Assembly: GCA_025506515.1 (NCBI GenBank)
Contig: CM046453.1
Span: 30,613,791-30,677,790, forward strand
Origin: Flaveria trinervia
Lineage: Eukaryota; Streptophyta; Magnoliopsida; Asterales; Asteraceae
Length of the DNA: 64,000 nucleotides
Reading direction: 5' to 3'
Shown here: positions 20,168 to 30,600 of the stretch, one piece after another
Numbering within the stretch: position 1 is the first letter of the stretch
How the letters are laid out: each line of letters starts with the position of its first letter
The notes under the pieces: model-generated
What the model saw: only the letters and a program-made list of their open reading frames with translations
The model's database searches: none
Told to the model about the DNA's origin: nothing
Made by a program: the position numbers and the translations under genes

Positions 20168-21050
20168 ATGGAAGGAGCTGGCACTAGAACAGTGGATCTT
20201 GAAGAGGATCAAGAACCACAACCCAATGCACGTTTGGTTGAAACTAGCACTCAACATGAGTATGTTGAGTATGATCAAGGGGTTGATCAATACACACAAG
20301 ATGTTCGCAGAAGTGGTAGAACTAGTAATCCACCTGAAAGATACGGATTTTTCATGGATGGATGCTATGTGGTAGATTCAGATGAACCAACCACATACCA
20401 TGATGCAGTGTCCAATTTGGATTGTGACAAATGGCTTAAGGCCATGAACGTTGAGATGCAATCCATGTATGACAATCAAGTTGGGAACTTGTTGTGCCAC
20501 CTCTTAATTCCAAGGTAGTTGGAAGTAAGTGGGTTTTCAAGAAGAAAACCGATATGAATGGAAACTTGGATACTTATAAAGCTAGACTTGTAGCAAAGGG
20601 TTTCACTCAAACTCAAGGGGTTGATTATGATGAAACCTTCTCACCTGTTGCGATGCTAAAGTCTATAAGGATATTGTTTGCCATAGCTGCTCATTATGAT
20701 TATGAGATTTGGCAAATGGATGTCAAAACGGCTTTCCTAAATGGATATCTTGAGGAAGATGTTTATATGGTTCAGCCTGAAGGTTTTGTCGATCCAAAAC
20801 ATCCTAATAAGTATGCAAGTTAAAGAAATCAATCTATGGATTGAAACAAGCATCTAGAAGCTGGAATCATCGTTTTGATGAGGAGGTAAAGAATTTGGCT
20901 TCATCAAAACGCTGATGAGGCTTGTGTGTATAAGAAGGCTAGTGGGAGCACAATAACTTTCCTAGTATTGTATGTTGATGACATACTACTATTTGGAAAT
21001 GACATTCCAACCTTGGAAGGTGTAAACCTGGCTTGGAAGTTGTTTTTCCA
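20168..21050 (+). pseudogene. R3 reverse transcriptase, frameshifted
   Basis: The region starts with the linker and ERYGFFMDGCYVVDSDEPTTY, then DKWLKAMNVEMQSMYDNQV. After a frameshift (about 20500) come GSKWVFKKKTDMNG, VDYDETFSPVA and MDVKTAFLNGYLEEDVYM. The catalytic YVDD is at 20971-20982 in another frame. Small indels lie at about 20820 and 20900. Not functional. Confidence 0.87.
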
Positions 21051-21959
21051 TTAAGGATCTTGGTGAAGCCGCCTATATTCTGGAATAAAGATCTATAGGG
21101 ATAGATCAAGGCGGTTGATTGGTTTGAATCAAAGTGCATACATTGATAAAATCTTGAAAAGGTTCAAGATGGAAAACTCTAAGAAAGGTACCGTACCTAT
21201 TCAAAGAGGAACGATATTGAGTACGACTCAATGTCCAAGCTCAAAGGATGAGCAAGATAAAATGAAGGCAATCCCATAGCATCTGCTATTGGATCCATCA
21301 TGTATGCAATGATATGCACTCGCCGGACGTGTCATGCGCCTTGAGCATGACAAGCCGTTACCAGCAGAATCCTGGAAACAGTCATTGGATGGCTGTCAAG
21401 AACATACTTAAATACCTAAGGAGGACAAGAGATATGTTCCTGATCTATGGATCTGGTGACGAGGAGCTCGTTGTAAAAGGTTACACGGATGCGAGTTTCC
21501 AAACCGATCGTGACGATCACGGTCACAATCGGGATACATTTTCATTCTGAATGGAGGAGCTATCTCTTGGAAGAGCTCCAAGCAGGATGTGGTGGCTCTA
21601 TCAACTACAGAATCAGAATACGTTGCCGCCTCATTGGCAGCTCAAGAAGCTGCATGGTTGAAGAAATTCATTGCCGATCTAGGGGTTTTCCTTCCATTCA
21701 GGAACCCCTAGAGATCTTTTGTGACAACGAGGGTGCGATTGCTCAAATCAAGGAACCTCGTGCTCATCAAAAGACTAGGCACATTGAGCGGAGATCAACT
21801 ACATACGAGAAGTTGAAAAAGGAAAGATATGTATTCGCAAAGTTCACACGGATCAAAACATTGCAGATCCTCTCACGAAGCTCCTTGAAAAGGCAAAGCA
21901 TGAAGGTCATACTTGCGCCATGGGACTTCGATATTCTAGTGATTGGACTTGATCTGTAA
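21051..21959 (+). pseudogene. R3 RNase H region, frameshifted
   Basis: Fragments of the connection and RNase H domains are readable: RYQQNPGNSHWMAVKNILKY, then VVKGYTDASFQTDRDD (the first acidic residue). In other frames follow ISWKSSKQDVVALSTTESEY text (about 21560-21620) and CDNEGAIAQIKEPRAHQKT (about 21720-21780). At least three frame changes occur in 900 bases. Confidence 0.82.
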
Positions 21960-22725
21960 ATTTTGTATTTGGATATGTGGAACTCTTTATTATTTGAATA
22001 AAATTATTTGGTTATAATGTTTCAATTAATGTTGCAAATTAGCATGTTTAATCCATGAGTAAATTGTTTACTCTAAATGTCCGTAGTCAATCAGACTTGT
22101 GGGAACAAGCTTTGAGGATAAGGCTATTTTGAACTTGGATTGGTTGATATTCATAAGGATGAATATGGAGCAATGGGTTGCTACCAAGGTTCATAGATAT
22201 TTGTGGGATACAAATATTGGACTAACCGCATCTCAAATTTTACTACATGGAATCTTATGATTGATCATAAGTAAATTTGTGTAAAGGCGAATATCATTTG
22301 GTATCCTCCGACCTGAGATACATATTGGGTTTTGATATTCACCAAGTATTATACCTTGAGCTTATTCTTCACTGTCCTGAAATAGTGGACAGCACATAGG
22401 GTATGTTCAGATATGACACGAGGTGTTTGTGAGAAACGTATGTAGTCAAGATGGAATTTGTTCCTCTTATTCGTTGAGAGTTAGATGTCTAAGGCCTGAT
22501 AAGTTAAATCAACAAGGAATGATCATTCTGTGTTCTTGGATTTAACATGACATCTGTAACAAAAGGATAAATGATTGATTCACCTAAATCATTTCAAGTA
22601 GGGTACTTGAAAGGGATGATATTATTGAATGGCTATAAGTCATGCGTATTAAGGGTAGTAAACCGTTGTTAGGCGGTATTTACTGCTTGCATCAATCTTC
22701 TATGAATCTTGGGCAAGTGGGAGAT
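21960..22725 (+). other. R3 3' untranslated region and polypurine tract
   Basis: There is no gene here. The sequence ends in GGGCAAGTGGGAGAT (22711-22725), the probable polypurine tract immediately before the 3' LTR. Confidence 0.75.
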
Positions 22726-23714
22726 TGTAGGATTCTATGTGCCCAAGACACTTAGAATATTGATGTGGTTAGTACGTTATGATCCAAGTCGGGTTATACC
22801 CAATGACAAGCTTAGCAAACACCAATTAATATTTAATTGATGATATGATCATGCAATTAAATATCTACACCAAATTTAGAAAATGGGTTTTCTAAATAAG
22901 TTGCATATGAGATGGAACAAATTATAAGGATAATTTGTTAGTGAGTTTATTGTTATTTTTGTCATTAAAAGGGTTTAAATAACATTAATAACATATGAGT
23001 GTACTTTAATTAAATGTTTAATTAAAGAAGACATATGTCACATTTTAAATAAGTCTAGTAGATGACTTATTGATGTGTGACAAAAGACTAGTTTTAATTG
23101 TGTGTGTGTGTTCAAGTTTTAGTGGAAAACTTGGGTTTTAAATTCATTTTTGCCGCCCCTTTAATTGTGATTGGACCATTTTGGTGTCTTGAAAACACAC
23201 ATAACTTAAATTAGTCTTACACTCTTCATTTGACCACTCTCCATACATGCAAGAACAACCAAATAATCCCTCTCTCTCTCTCACAATAGCTACAGCCAGG
23301 AGCAGCAGCATTAGGAGTTTTGAGAGCCATTTTGTGTTGATTTTGGTGTTGAATCTTCCTAACAAGAAGGTGCTTTGCAAGGAGGCTTGGGGTATACAAG
23401 CTTGAGGGCTCCTTCCTTGGAGTTTTGCCGAATTTTCAGCATCTTTTCTACTCTTCTTTGGTCGATTTTAGGGCTGCAGAAAGGTAGATATGGCAGCCCC
23501 TTTGTGGTTGTCATATTATGTTGTTTTATGTATACATAGCGTGTTTATTCACATACAAAAGATCCCTTTTGATTTGGGTTTGTTTCTCCATCTTAAAACA
23601 TCATTGAGAACATGAATTTTTCAGATTATAAACATGTTATAATCCTCAACATCCACTGCGTTTTCTGAAAGTTTAAAAGGTTAAACTATGTTTTGTGTTT
23701 TAACAAACCCATCA
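22726..23714 (+). repeat. R3 3' LTR
   Basis: TGTAGGATTC to CCCATCA, matching 15548-16531 with about a dozen scattered substitutions and a few one- to three-base indels. It is followed by the TGAAC duplication. Confidence 0.95.
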
Positions 23715-24672
23715 TGAACGTCAACATTACACCACACTTCTACTAGACCCGTTGAATTGTTGTAAACTCGCTTGTTCGATATGTTGTATCCTAGAAAGAT
23801 ACCTTCATCTGCCTTCTCGTTGAATTTACCCTCTTGTGTCTTCTTCAGGAGTGTGCACGGCGCGCCAAATGGTTCGAGATACTCCAAGTTCAGTTTGCGT
23901 CTTTGTAGGAGCTCGTAACATGTCTTTCCGTGGCACTTGACTATCAGGACTCGATTCAGTGTATAACATGCATTCGCCACTGCCTCATTCCAGAATTGGA
24001 TAGGCAGTTTCGAGTCTGCCAGCATAGTCTGTGCTGTCTCTATCAAGCTTCTGTTCTTTCTCTCAGCAACGCCATTCATCTGAGGTGTGTAGGCAGAAGT
24101 GAATTGATGCACAATTCCCTTTTCCTTGCAGTAAGCCTCCATCCACTGGTTCTTGAATTCCGTTCCGTTGTCTGAGCGTACTTGTCGAACTTTCAGCTTG
24201 TAGAGAGATTCCAGCGTGGTTACCAACTCCTTGAATGATTCAAATGTTTCTGATTTGGATTTCAGAAACATTACCCAAGTGGACCTTGAGTAGTCATCAG
24301 TGACCACAAAACAGTACAAGTCGCCTGCAATGCTCTTTGTACTGACTGGACCAAACAGATCCATGTGAAGAAGTTCAAGAGGTAGTTCTATTGAATGAAC
24401 TTTCTTTTCCGTATGAGACCTCTTTGTCTGTTTGCCTTTCTTGCAAGCTACACAAAAGTCAGGAAGTTGGAAGTTCTTGACATTAACTCCTCTCACCAGA
24501 TCCTTCTGAATCAGGTGATTCATCTTCCTTTGACTAATGTGTCCCATTCTTCTATGCCAGGAGATGGAATCCTTTTCAGTAGCTTTAGATAGAAAACACT
24601 GAACCTCATGATCCGTTGTAGAAGCTATTGACAGATCCAAAACATAAGGATCTTTATATCTTGAAGCAGTCA
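23715..24672 (-). pseudogene. R1 pol: GAG-pre-integrase and integrase
   Basis: The minus-strand frame from 24721 includes WHRRMGHISQRKMNHLIQKD, the zinc-binding CVACKKGKQ pair, HMDLFGPVSTKSI (first catalytic Asp region), VTDDYSRSTWVMFLKSK, VRSDNGTEFKN (second Asp) and TPQMNGVAERKNRSLI (Glu). It continues to FLGYNISNKRVYN and is cut at VDV by R3. No stop interrupts the integrase core, so the domain is nearly intact apart from the R3 insertion. Its job is insertion of element cDNA. The 3' part of this frame below 23715 is R3 LTR and not R1. Confidence 0.9.
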
Positions 24673-24990
24673 TCAGAATTGGTCCTCTGGGATCATGTAG
24701 TCTTTCTTTAGCACGTAACACTTCTTGTTGTTGAAGATGACTTTAAATCCCTTATCACATATTTGGGAAACAGAAAGTAAGTTATTTTGTAGTTGTTGAA
24801 CGTAATTCACCTTATCAAACTTAACTTTCTGATTCCCCACTTCTCCCTGGGCTGTGATATAGCCTCCCTTGTTTCCAGCAAACAAAACATGCCCTCCTTT
24901 TATTTGCTTGACGTTTGATAAAAGAGCCCTGTTTCCGGTCATGTGCCTGGATGCTCCGCTGTCTACAATCCACGTGTTGGTTTCAGCACT
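24673..24990 (-). pseudogene. R1 pol: aspartic protease
   Basis: The text WIVDSGASRHMTGNRALLSN carries the DSG active site (about 24970). FAGNKGGYITAQG and YVQQLQNNLLSVSQICDKGF follow, as in copia proteases. A TGA just upstream (about 24995) breaks the link with gag, and a frame change at about 24700 leads to the integrase frame. The enzyme would cleave the Gag-Pol polyprotein. Confidence 0.85.
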
Positions 24991-25023
24991 GTATCAAACA
25001 CCCTGCACACACAAAGTAAAGGA

Positions 25024-26703
25024 TTAGTTTGGGTTAGGAACCCAAGCCTTTACTGGCTTGGGTTTCCCAGAGGCATCACACATCATAAATTCTACCCATT
25101 GACCCTTAGAGGATGAGGGTAGCTCAGGTTCCTTCTTGTCATTATTATCAGACACTGAGGATGTCTTCTCCTTCCATAATCCAGATTTGTGCAGTGCCTG
25201 TTTGTGATACACAGTCGACTGACTTACAGGTTGAATTTTAGGTTCACTAGTTCTTCTAGGTGGAGTCAGATACATCCTCTTGGAAGACCTAGGCTTTGAA
25301 ACCTGAAGTTCAATCTTCTTCCTAGGTGTCTGATAGAAGTGACAATAGGAAGCAATGTGTCCATATTCACCACAGTTGTAGCACGTCCTGCTATCAACTT
25401 TATGATTAAACTTTCTTTGTGGAAAAGTGTGGGGCACTCCAGTAACATTACTCACCCTAGGTTTTGACTCTGGTTCTTTGGTTGTTTTCTCTTGTTTAAC
25501 AAAGTTAACTCTTTTCACCTGTTTAACCTCCTTTTCTTTTTGGTTAATAAGTTTTTTACTTGAAGTATGTGAAAGATTTACCTTAGAAGTCCTTTTAGGT
25601 TCTGATTTGACTCTGTTTGATCCTGACTTTAAGTTAACCCTTTCAAATTCCTTTTCCAGATTAACACAAGACGAGTTTTCCTTTGCCTTTGAAGTGGCCT
25701 CCTTTTGTTTGTTTCCAGAGTCAATAGATGAACATAAGAAATCTGGATCACTAACAAGAGGAGTTGACACCACATGATCCTTGATGGGATTACTATTTAT
25801 TGGTCTAGTCTTAGTGTTCATCAAAGTCTCAGGTAGTGGTGGAACCACTTTATAACCCAATCCCTCCCCGTTGTTCCTTTCTCTCACTAAGTGTTGGACT
25901 ATGTGTGAAGAACTAGTCCAACTGTGCAGTTTCTGTTTTAATGAGTTTACTTCTACTTCTAGAACTGCCTTTTGCTTCTTAGTGTCTTCTAGGGAGTTTA
26001 GATAATACCTAATGTCATTAGCTTGGTTAAAGGCAACTACTTCGGTTTCCCTAAGCTGTTTAGTCAAAAGGTCTATCTTTTCTTTATAACTATGCTCATT
26101 TTGTTGCAAATCTTTTACTAAGTTATCATTATGATCTAATAACCTAGAAAATTTTTCATCTATGCTATTCCTAAAAGTATCACAATCAGAACAAGCATGA
26201 TTATCAAACATTTGGTCAGTAGTACTTACCTGAGTTGATTCAGTAGAGTTAGCCATCAACGTAGCATCAGATGTCTCTGGTTCTGGTGATTCTGTCTTTT
26301 CTTTCTCTGACGTGGTAGTCTCCTCTTTAGGCTGGTAACTGACCTCGGTTGCAGTTGCTTCTTCACTATGTGACATCTCTATCTCAACTGCTAGATCTAC
26401 TTCACTAGCGGAATCACTGCCAATATCTTCTACACTAGCAATGTTTGATTCCCTTGGTGAGATAAACCTAAAGCTCCAATCCTGTCCTTCATCATCATGA
26501 GCAGTCAAGGCTTTTGGATCCTTGCTTGATGAAGTAGAGCTGGTAGCTTGCTTGTCTTGACGAGTGAAGGACGAGAATGGGTTCCCGTTACCCGTCTTCT
26601 TAGGCTTGACACATTCTCTTTTGAAGTGCCCCTTCTCTCCGCAGTTGAAGCAGGTCACTTTGCTCTTGTCAAAGCCAAATGTGGTATCCTTAGTAGCTAC
26701 CAA
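25024..26703 (-). CDS. R1 gag C-terminal half: two CCHC knuckles around a coiled coil (559 codons)
   Basis: The first knuckle, CFNCGEKGHFKREC, is near the start (about 26610-26655). Acidic, Ser/Thr-rich sequence follows, then a coiled coil (about residues 190-270, DHNDNLVKDLQQNEHSYKEK onward), a basic Lys/Ser-rich part, and a second knuckle, CYNCGEYGHIASYC (about 25345-25390). It ends KAWVPNPN. Knuckles bind element RNA. The same two-knuckle, long-linker layout is seen in R4 and R5. This stretch is a single open frame of 559 codons, but TGA at 26740-26742 and a further stop at about 26707 separate it from the gag N-terminus. Confidence 0.88.
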   Translation of the reverse strand: MVATKDTTFGFDKSKVTCFNCGEKGHFKRECVKPKKTGNGNPFSSFTRQDKQATSSTSSSKDPKALTAHDDEGQDWSFRFISPRESNIASVEDIGSDSASEVDLAVEIEMSHSEEATATEVSYQPKEETTTSEKEKTESPEPETSDATLMANSTESTQVSTTDQMFDNHACSDCDTFRNSIDEKFSRLLDHNDNLVKDLQQNEHSYKEKIDLLTKQLRETEVVAFNQANDIRYYLNSLEDTKKQKAVLEVEVNSLKQKLHSWTSSSHIVQHLVRERNNGEGLGYKVVPPLPETLMNTKTRPINSNPIKDHVVSTPLVSDPDFLCSSIDSGNKQKEATSKAKENSSCVNLEKEFERVNLKSGSNRVKSEPKRTSKVNLSHTSSKKLINQKEKEVKQVKRVNFVKQEKTTKEPESKPRVSNVTGVPHTFPQRKFNHKVDSRTCYNCGEYGHIASYCHFYQTPRKKIELQVSKPRSSKRMYLTPPRRTSEPKIQPVSQSTVYHKQALHKSGLWKEKTSSVSDNNDKKEPELPSSSKGQWVEFMMCDASGKPKPVKAWVPNPN

Positions 26704-26739
26704 GTTCTATCCGGTTTGTTTTACAAACTTCTTTGCCCT

Positions 26740-27830
26740 TCAGACAGCACTAGCTAAAGCCCACATTATATCCATCCTCTCAATCTCCATTTCGTCCACC
26801 TGCTCGTAGTCCTCGTCTGCCAAATGACAGTTTCCTATCTTCCCAGCAACAAGTTCATCATAAGAATGGACCATTGCAGCCAAAAGATCCATGTGTTCTC
26901 GAGCTACTTCCACTGTCATATTTCTGAGATTCTCGGTCTTCAGTTTAGTAGCACTTGCTTCGGATCCAATATAGTGGGAACATGAAAGTCCCGATGTGTC
27001 TGATCCTGAAGGAGATGCATGTGAAGGACCTGATGAGCTAGACACAAATGCAGTCTGGAGTGGTGCTCCAGATGTCTTAGCTTGAGGCGTGGCATTGTAT
27101 AAAGCTGGATTTTGATTGTATGAAGACTTCTGAGCTCTGTACTTCATCCTAAGTGACTCTTCTCGCAACTTAAGAATGAAGTCATTAATATCCAGTTTTG
27201 CCAGCATTCCATTCTGTCTAAGATTAGACACGAATGAAGCCCACTTTTCAGGCAATCCGTCTGCAAAATTAGTAACTTTCTCTTCCATGGTAGTAGCCAC
27301 CCCATGTGTATGCAGTTCACTCATCAGATGGTAGAATCTATCTATAACATCTTCCAAACTCTCATTTCCATCGATGAGAAGTTATCGAATTCCTTCTTCA
27401 ACTCCTTAGCCTTGATCGCCTTCAACGGAGCATTCCCGCTGTACCACTTTTCTAGCTCATCCCAAAGTTTCTTGGACTGCTTATTTTCTGAGTAGTGGTG
27501 GAATATGTCTTTAGGAATAGATTGTGTTATCAATGCATAAACTCTTTTTTCTGCATTGTATTTGACTTTCTGCATGTCCGTCATTCCTCCTAATGTTAGC
27601 TTAACTCCATCAGCTCCCACCGGTGTACTATATCCAATCTCGATGGCTTCCCACAGATTCGGATCCACTCCATTGAGGTAGATCTTAAAACGTTGTTTCC
27701 AGTGGGGAAACTCATCTAACGTCAAAAGCTTTGGTGGTTTATTATGATTACCCACCTCACTCTCAAGCAACAGCAGGTTCTGTATCCTAGAGTCCTTTCC
27801 AGCAGTAAACGCTGACATTTGATCTTCCAT
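26740..27830 (-). pseudogene. R1 gag N-terminal half (UBN2-type capsid region), one frameshift
   Basis: The start is ATG 27830 (MEDQMSAFTAG). The first stretch has PHWKQRFKIYLNGVDPNLWE and KKLWDELEKWYSGNAPLKA. At about 27345 the frame shifts and continues as VIDRFYHLMSELHTHGV and FADGLPEKWASFVSNLRQNG, down to 26740. This is the typical copia gag of the UBN2 family, which forms the virus-like particle. The frameshift and two following stops make it non-functional. Confidence 0.87.
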
Positions 27831-27839
27831 TTCGAATAG

Positions 27840-27884
27840 CTTTAAGTCTAATAACTTTAAGTCTAATAACTTTAAGTCTAATAA
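27840..27884. repeat. R1 leader: 15-bp unit repeated three times
   Basis: CTTTAAGTCTAATAA occurs three times in perfect tandem, directly upstream (in R1 orientation) of the gag start codon. Confidence 0.9.
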
Positions 27885-27896
27885 AACAGATTGTCA

Positions 27897-28135
27897 CTGG
27901 GGCGACTGAGAGGTGCGAATGGTCTAGTCGTGCGTATGAACTCTACGACTGGTTCAATCGTGCGGCTGAACTAAGTGATTAGCTCAGTCGTGCGAATGAA
28001 TCTGATGCGTATGGACAGTATGCCCGAAAGGTTCAATCGTACGAATGGAGATGCGACTATGTCCAATCGTGCATCTGAGCAATGCGAATGAGGTCCAGTC
28101 GTGCGAATGGCTCACTTGTGCGACTGAAGCTGCTG
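27897..28135. repeat. R1 palindromic motif cluster in the leader
   Basis: At least ten degenerate copies of the CAGTCGTGCGACTG motif lie between the primer binding site and gag. Variants alternate GTGCGAATG and GTGCGACTG half-sites. Confidence 0.8.
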
Positions 28136-28340
28136 TTTTGCGAAAATTTCTAGGTTAAACGTGTTTTAGCCGTAAAAATTCGAACTTTCGCAAGGTCTAA
28201 TTGCCTAAATCCGTAGAAACCAAACTTTGATGAGCAGGGAACGTCCAAGATCACTTTCGACACTAAAGATTGTGTTTTTAGTGCAAAAACACAAACTTTT
28301 TATCAATATTGATTGAATCACACGTAATCAAGAGCCTCGT

Positions 28341-28352
28341 GCTCTGATACCA
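28341..28352 (-). promoter_or_regulatory. R1 primer binding site (initiator tRNA-Met)
   Basis: On the minus strand it reads TGGTATCAGAGC, two bases inside the LTR boundary. It fixes the orientation of R1. Confidence 0.92.
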
Positions 28353-28354
28353 CT

Positions 28355-29084
28355 TGTTAGGACCTGGTATTTGAATGAAATACCTGGAGATTAGAGTGTA
28401 AACCAGATCAAATAGTGCGGAATCCTATTTGATTGGCGATCCAATCAGTGAGAACACACGAAGAATCAATCAAGAATTGAAACTAACGTTAGAAATCGAT
28501 TAGGAATCGATCTAATGTGTTCTATGAACTTGAAGAACGAATTGGGAGGCTTCTGGACAGCTAGGGTACGTCTGGAATCGTAATTTCTCGAGAGTCCCTA
28601 TTTTTCACAAATTGGGTTGTATTTATAGGTTGGTATTATTCAATCGTGCGACTGAACCATTAGTATGGTTCAGTCGTGCGATTGAACCATGCGGTTGATT
28701 CATCCGCACGACTGAGTGTTCAGTCGTGCAACTGAGCCAATCTTATGTGTCAATTATACGACTAATCCAGTCACCCGGTTCAGTCGTGCGACTGAGTCAT
28801 TCGTATGAAGTTGTTCATGCTTATGGTCCATTCGCATGGGCCATTCGCATGAGAACTTCATTATGTTAAGTTTGAATGTATTAATAGTAAACATTATATG
28901 TAAACATTCAACCAATCACTAACCTAATTAACCAATTTTATATCAACTCATTAATGAAATATTAATCATTACAAATCACAATCAACCAATATCATTTCAT
29001 TAATCATATCAAATTACACCAGAATTAGATAAACAAGATCTATTACATTTCATATCATGATCTAGGGACATACATGTATCAACA
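28355..29084 (-). repeat. R1 upstream (5') LTR, 730 bp
   Basis: TGTTAG on the left and ATCAACA on the right form the inverted LTR termini. 28636-29084 matches 1-450. The palindromic motif cluster occupies about 28636-28855, in what would be the U3/R part. Little else is recognisable; I could not place a TATA box with confidence. Confidence 0.93.
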
Positions 29085-29105
29085 GATATGCATAGTAAAT
29101 ACAAC

Positions 29106-29391
29106 CTGTAAGCAGTTTATTGTAATGTTGTTGATTAGGATGCAATGAACCAGGCATGTTTGCAATTCTGAATATGGAGCAAACGTGAAGTAGTAAACTG
29201 GCATGGTGTTGTTTTCAACACTTGTCACTGTTACAGATTTGCCAAAAAGAATCATTGCATCCTGATCAACAACATTACTTGATGTTCTTGCCTCTATGTA
29301 GACAAAACCTGTGATTTTATAGTAAGCCTTTGGTCTGATGAGTTCGTTGAAATGTGTAGCGCTGTGCACATCTGTAGTTTTCTCTATAGCA
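29106..29391 (-). CDS. Possible internal exon of an unrecognised host gene, next to the R1 insertion point
   Basis: On the minus strand an open frame starts right after an acceptor-like TTGTAG at about 29392 and reads GVAIEKTTDVHSATHFNELI, then YYKITGFVYIEARTSS and VENNTMPVYYFTFAPYSEL. It ends at a possible donor, CAG then GTTGTA, at 29106/29105. The composition is that of a folded protein, unlike the surrounding AT-rich DNA. The R1 LTR lies about 20 bases beyond the donor, so R1 would have landed in an intron of this gene or pseudogene. I do not recognise the family. Any downstream exons would lie off the left edge of the window. It could also be a gene fragment carried by another element. 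Confidence 0.4.
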
Positions 29392-29830
29392 ACACCCTAC
29401 AACATCAATGAAAGTTCTCACCCCAAAATCAAAATAAACGCTCGAAACTACAAAATCAGCAAAATACACAAACTAAAACACACACAGAACATGCAGAACA
29501 CAAATCTAAATCAAAGCTTAACACCATACCAAAACATACAAAAATCAAAGCCGCAATAAGACGACACAATCCAAATTAGAAAACCGATGAAAATCAAATC
29601 CTTGAAAAGAGCAAACAAAAGAAAAACCCAAACCTTAATAGCGAGAATCGATAGGGTATCGATAAAGGATTAAATAAAGCGGGAACCTGGAAAAAGACCA
29701 CGCCAACGATCCTTATAAACGAAAATAATTGGAACACAGTCAAAGACACGTGTCCAGGCACCAAAAACCTACAAAACCCCCATCCCAAACCTCGAACCCA
29801 CACCCAAAACAAACATGATACCTCTATTAT
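29392..29830 (-). other. Possible upstream intron and 5' region of the 29106-29391 exon
   Basis: On the minus strand this is T-rich, and its sequence is compatible with an intron running up to TTGTAG. A donor-like AAG then GTTTGG occurs near 29634. A CACGTG G-box core lies near 29750. No start codon joins to the exon in frame, so no gene model is proposed. Confidence 0.3.
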
Positions 29831-30480
29831 GCTTTCAAGAGTTGTACCCCATTATTTTCCATTAATATATCTATAATTTGTTTGAGATAAGATTGTATTT
29901 TGCCACAAAATTCATCTTTGTGAGATAATATTATAATTATAAATACCATAATTTACTTTGTTCAGGTTTTTAAAATCTCATTTTGTCATTATTAATGTCA
30001 ATCCTATTTTGAGGATTTTTTTTTCAAACTAGAGTTGGTGGTAAACCGTAAACTTATTTACAATGTTTTTATAACTGGATCGGAAAGTGAATCAGTCTCA
30101 CTACGGGTTCATTGGTTTGAATGGTTGAACCGGATTTAACAATTGGAAAAATTATATATATAATATTATATAAATATATAAAACTTTTATAAAATAATAA
30201 CTATTAAAAATATAATATATTTTATTACTAATTCTCTCACAACTTTAATTCCATTTAATAAAAAATAATAAAATTTACAGTTTTTTCTATTTAATATTAT
30301 TGATAGTTGTAATCCAATATCCACATTACACACCTTCTAGTAAAATTTATCATAATATCAAACATTTTTACTTTGTTCCCAATTCAATTTACTTTTCATT
30401 TATGCTCTCCCATAAATATCATTTAATTTTCTTTTCATCTCCACCCCACGTTTTTTATTCACACGGTCACAACTTGCTTC

Positions 30481-30600
30481 ACGAAACCACCACCTCCTTC
30501 ACGGAACCACCACCTGCTTCACGGAACCACCACCTGCTTCACGGAACCACCACCTGCTTCACGGAACCACCACCTGCTTCACTGAACGACAACCTACGTC
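30481..30600. repeat. 20-bp minisatellite, six units
   Basis: The unit ACGGAACCACCACCTGCTTC is repeated with the first copy (ACGAAACC...) and the last copy degenerate, and three exact copies in the middle. The GC content stands out from the AT-rich surroundings. Confidence 0.9.

Larger units (their letters stand above)
15548..23714 (+). mobile_element. R3: Ty1/copia LTR retrotransposon nested in R1 pol
   Basis: LTRs 15548-16531 (984 bp) and 22726-23714 (989 bp) match at roughly 98-99% by eye. The perfect duplication TGAAC flanks them (15543-15547 and 23715-23719). A primer binding site, gag, protease, integrase, reverse transcriptase, RNase H and polypurine tract follow in copia order on the plus strand. 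The polyprotein is broken by many single-base indels and stops. It has no additional ORF, and its gag and RT text (WLKAMNVEMQSMYDNQV, MDVKTAFLNGYLEEDVY) differs from that of R1, R4 and R5, so it belongs to another copia lineage. Confidence 0.95.
1..29084 (-). mobile_element. R1: Sirevirus-like Ty1/copia LTR retrotransposon, minus strand, carrying two nested insertions
   Basis: Read on the minus strand, the order is LTR (28355-29084), primer binding site (28341-28352), gag (27830 down to 25024), protease, integrase, reverse transcriptase, RNase H (ending 13441), an additional ORF region (3737 down to 476), polypurine tract (451-461) and the second LTR (1-450). Integrase before reverse transcriptase is the copia order. 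R2 (5260-12259) and R3 (15548-23714) interrupt it; without them the element is about 14.2 kb, long for copia and in the range known for Sireviruses. The coding frames contain scattered stops and frameshifts, so it is not autonomous now. The left target duplication lies outside the window; the five bases after the right LTR are GATAT. Lineage assignment is an inference from the gag type, extra ORFs and LTR repeats. Confidence 0.9.
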
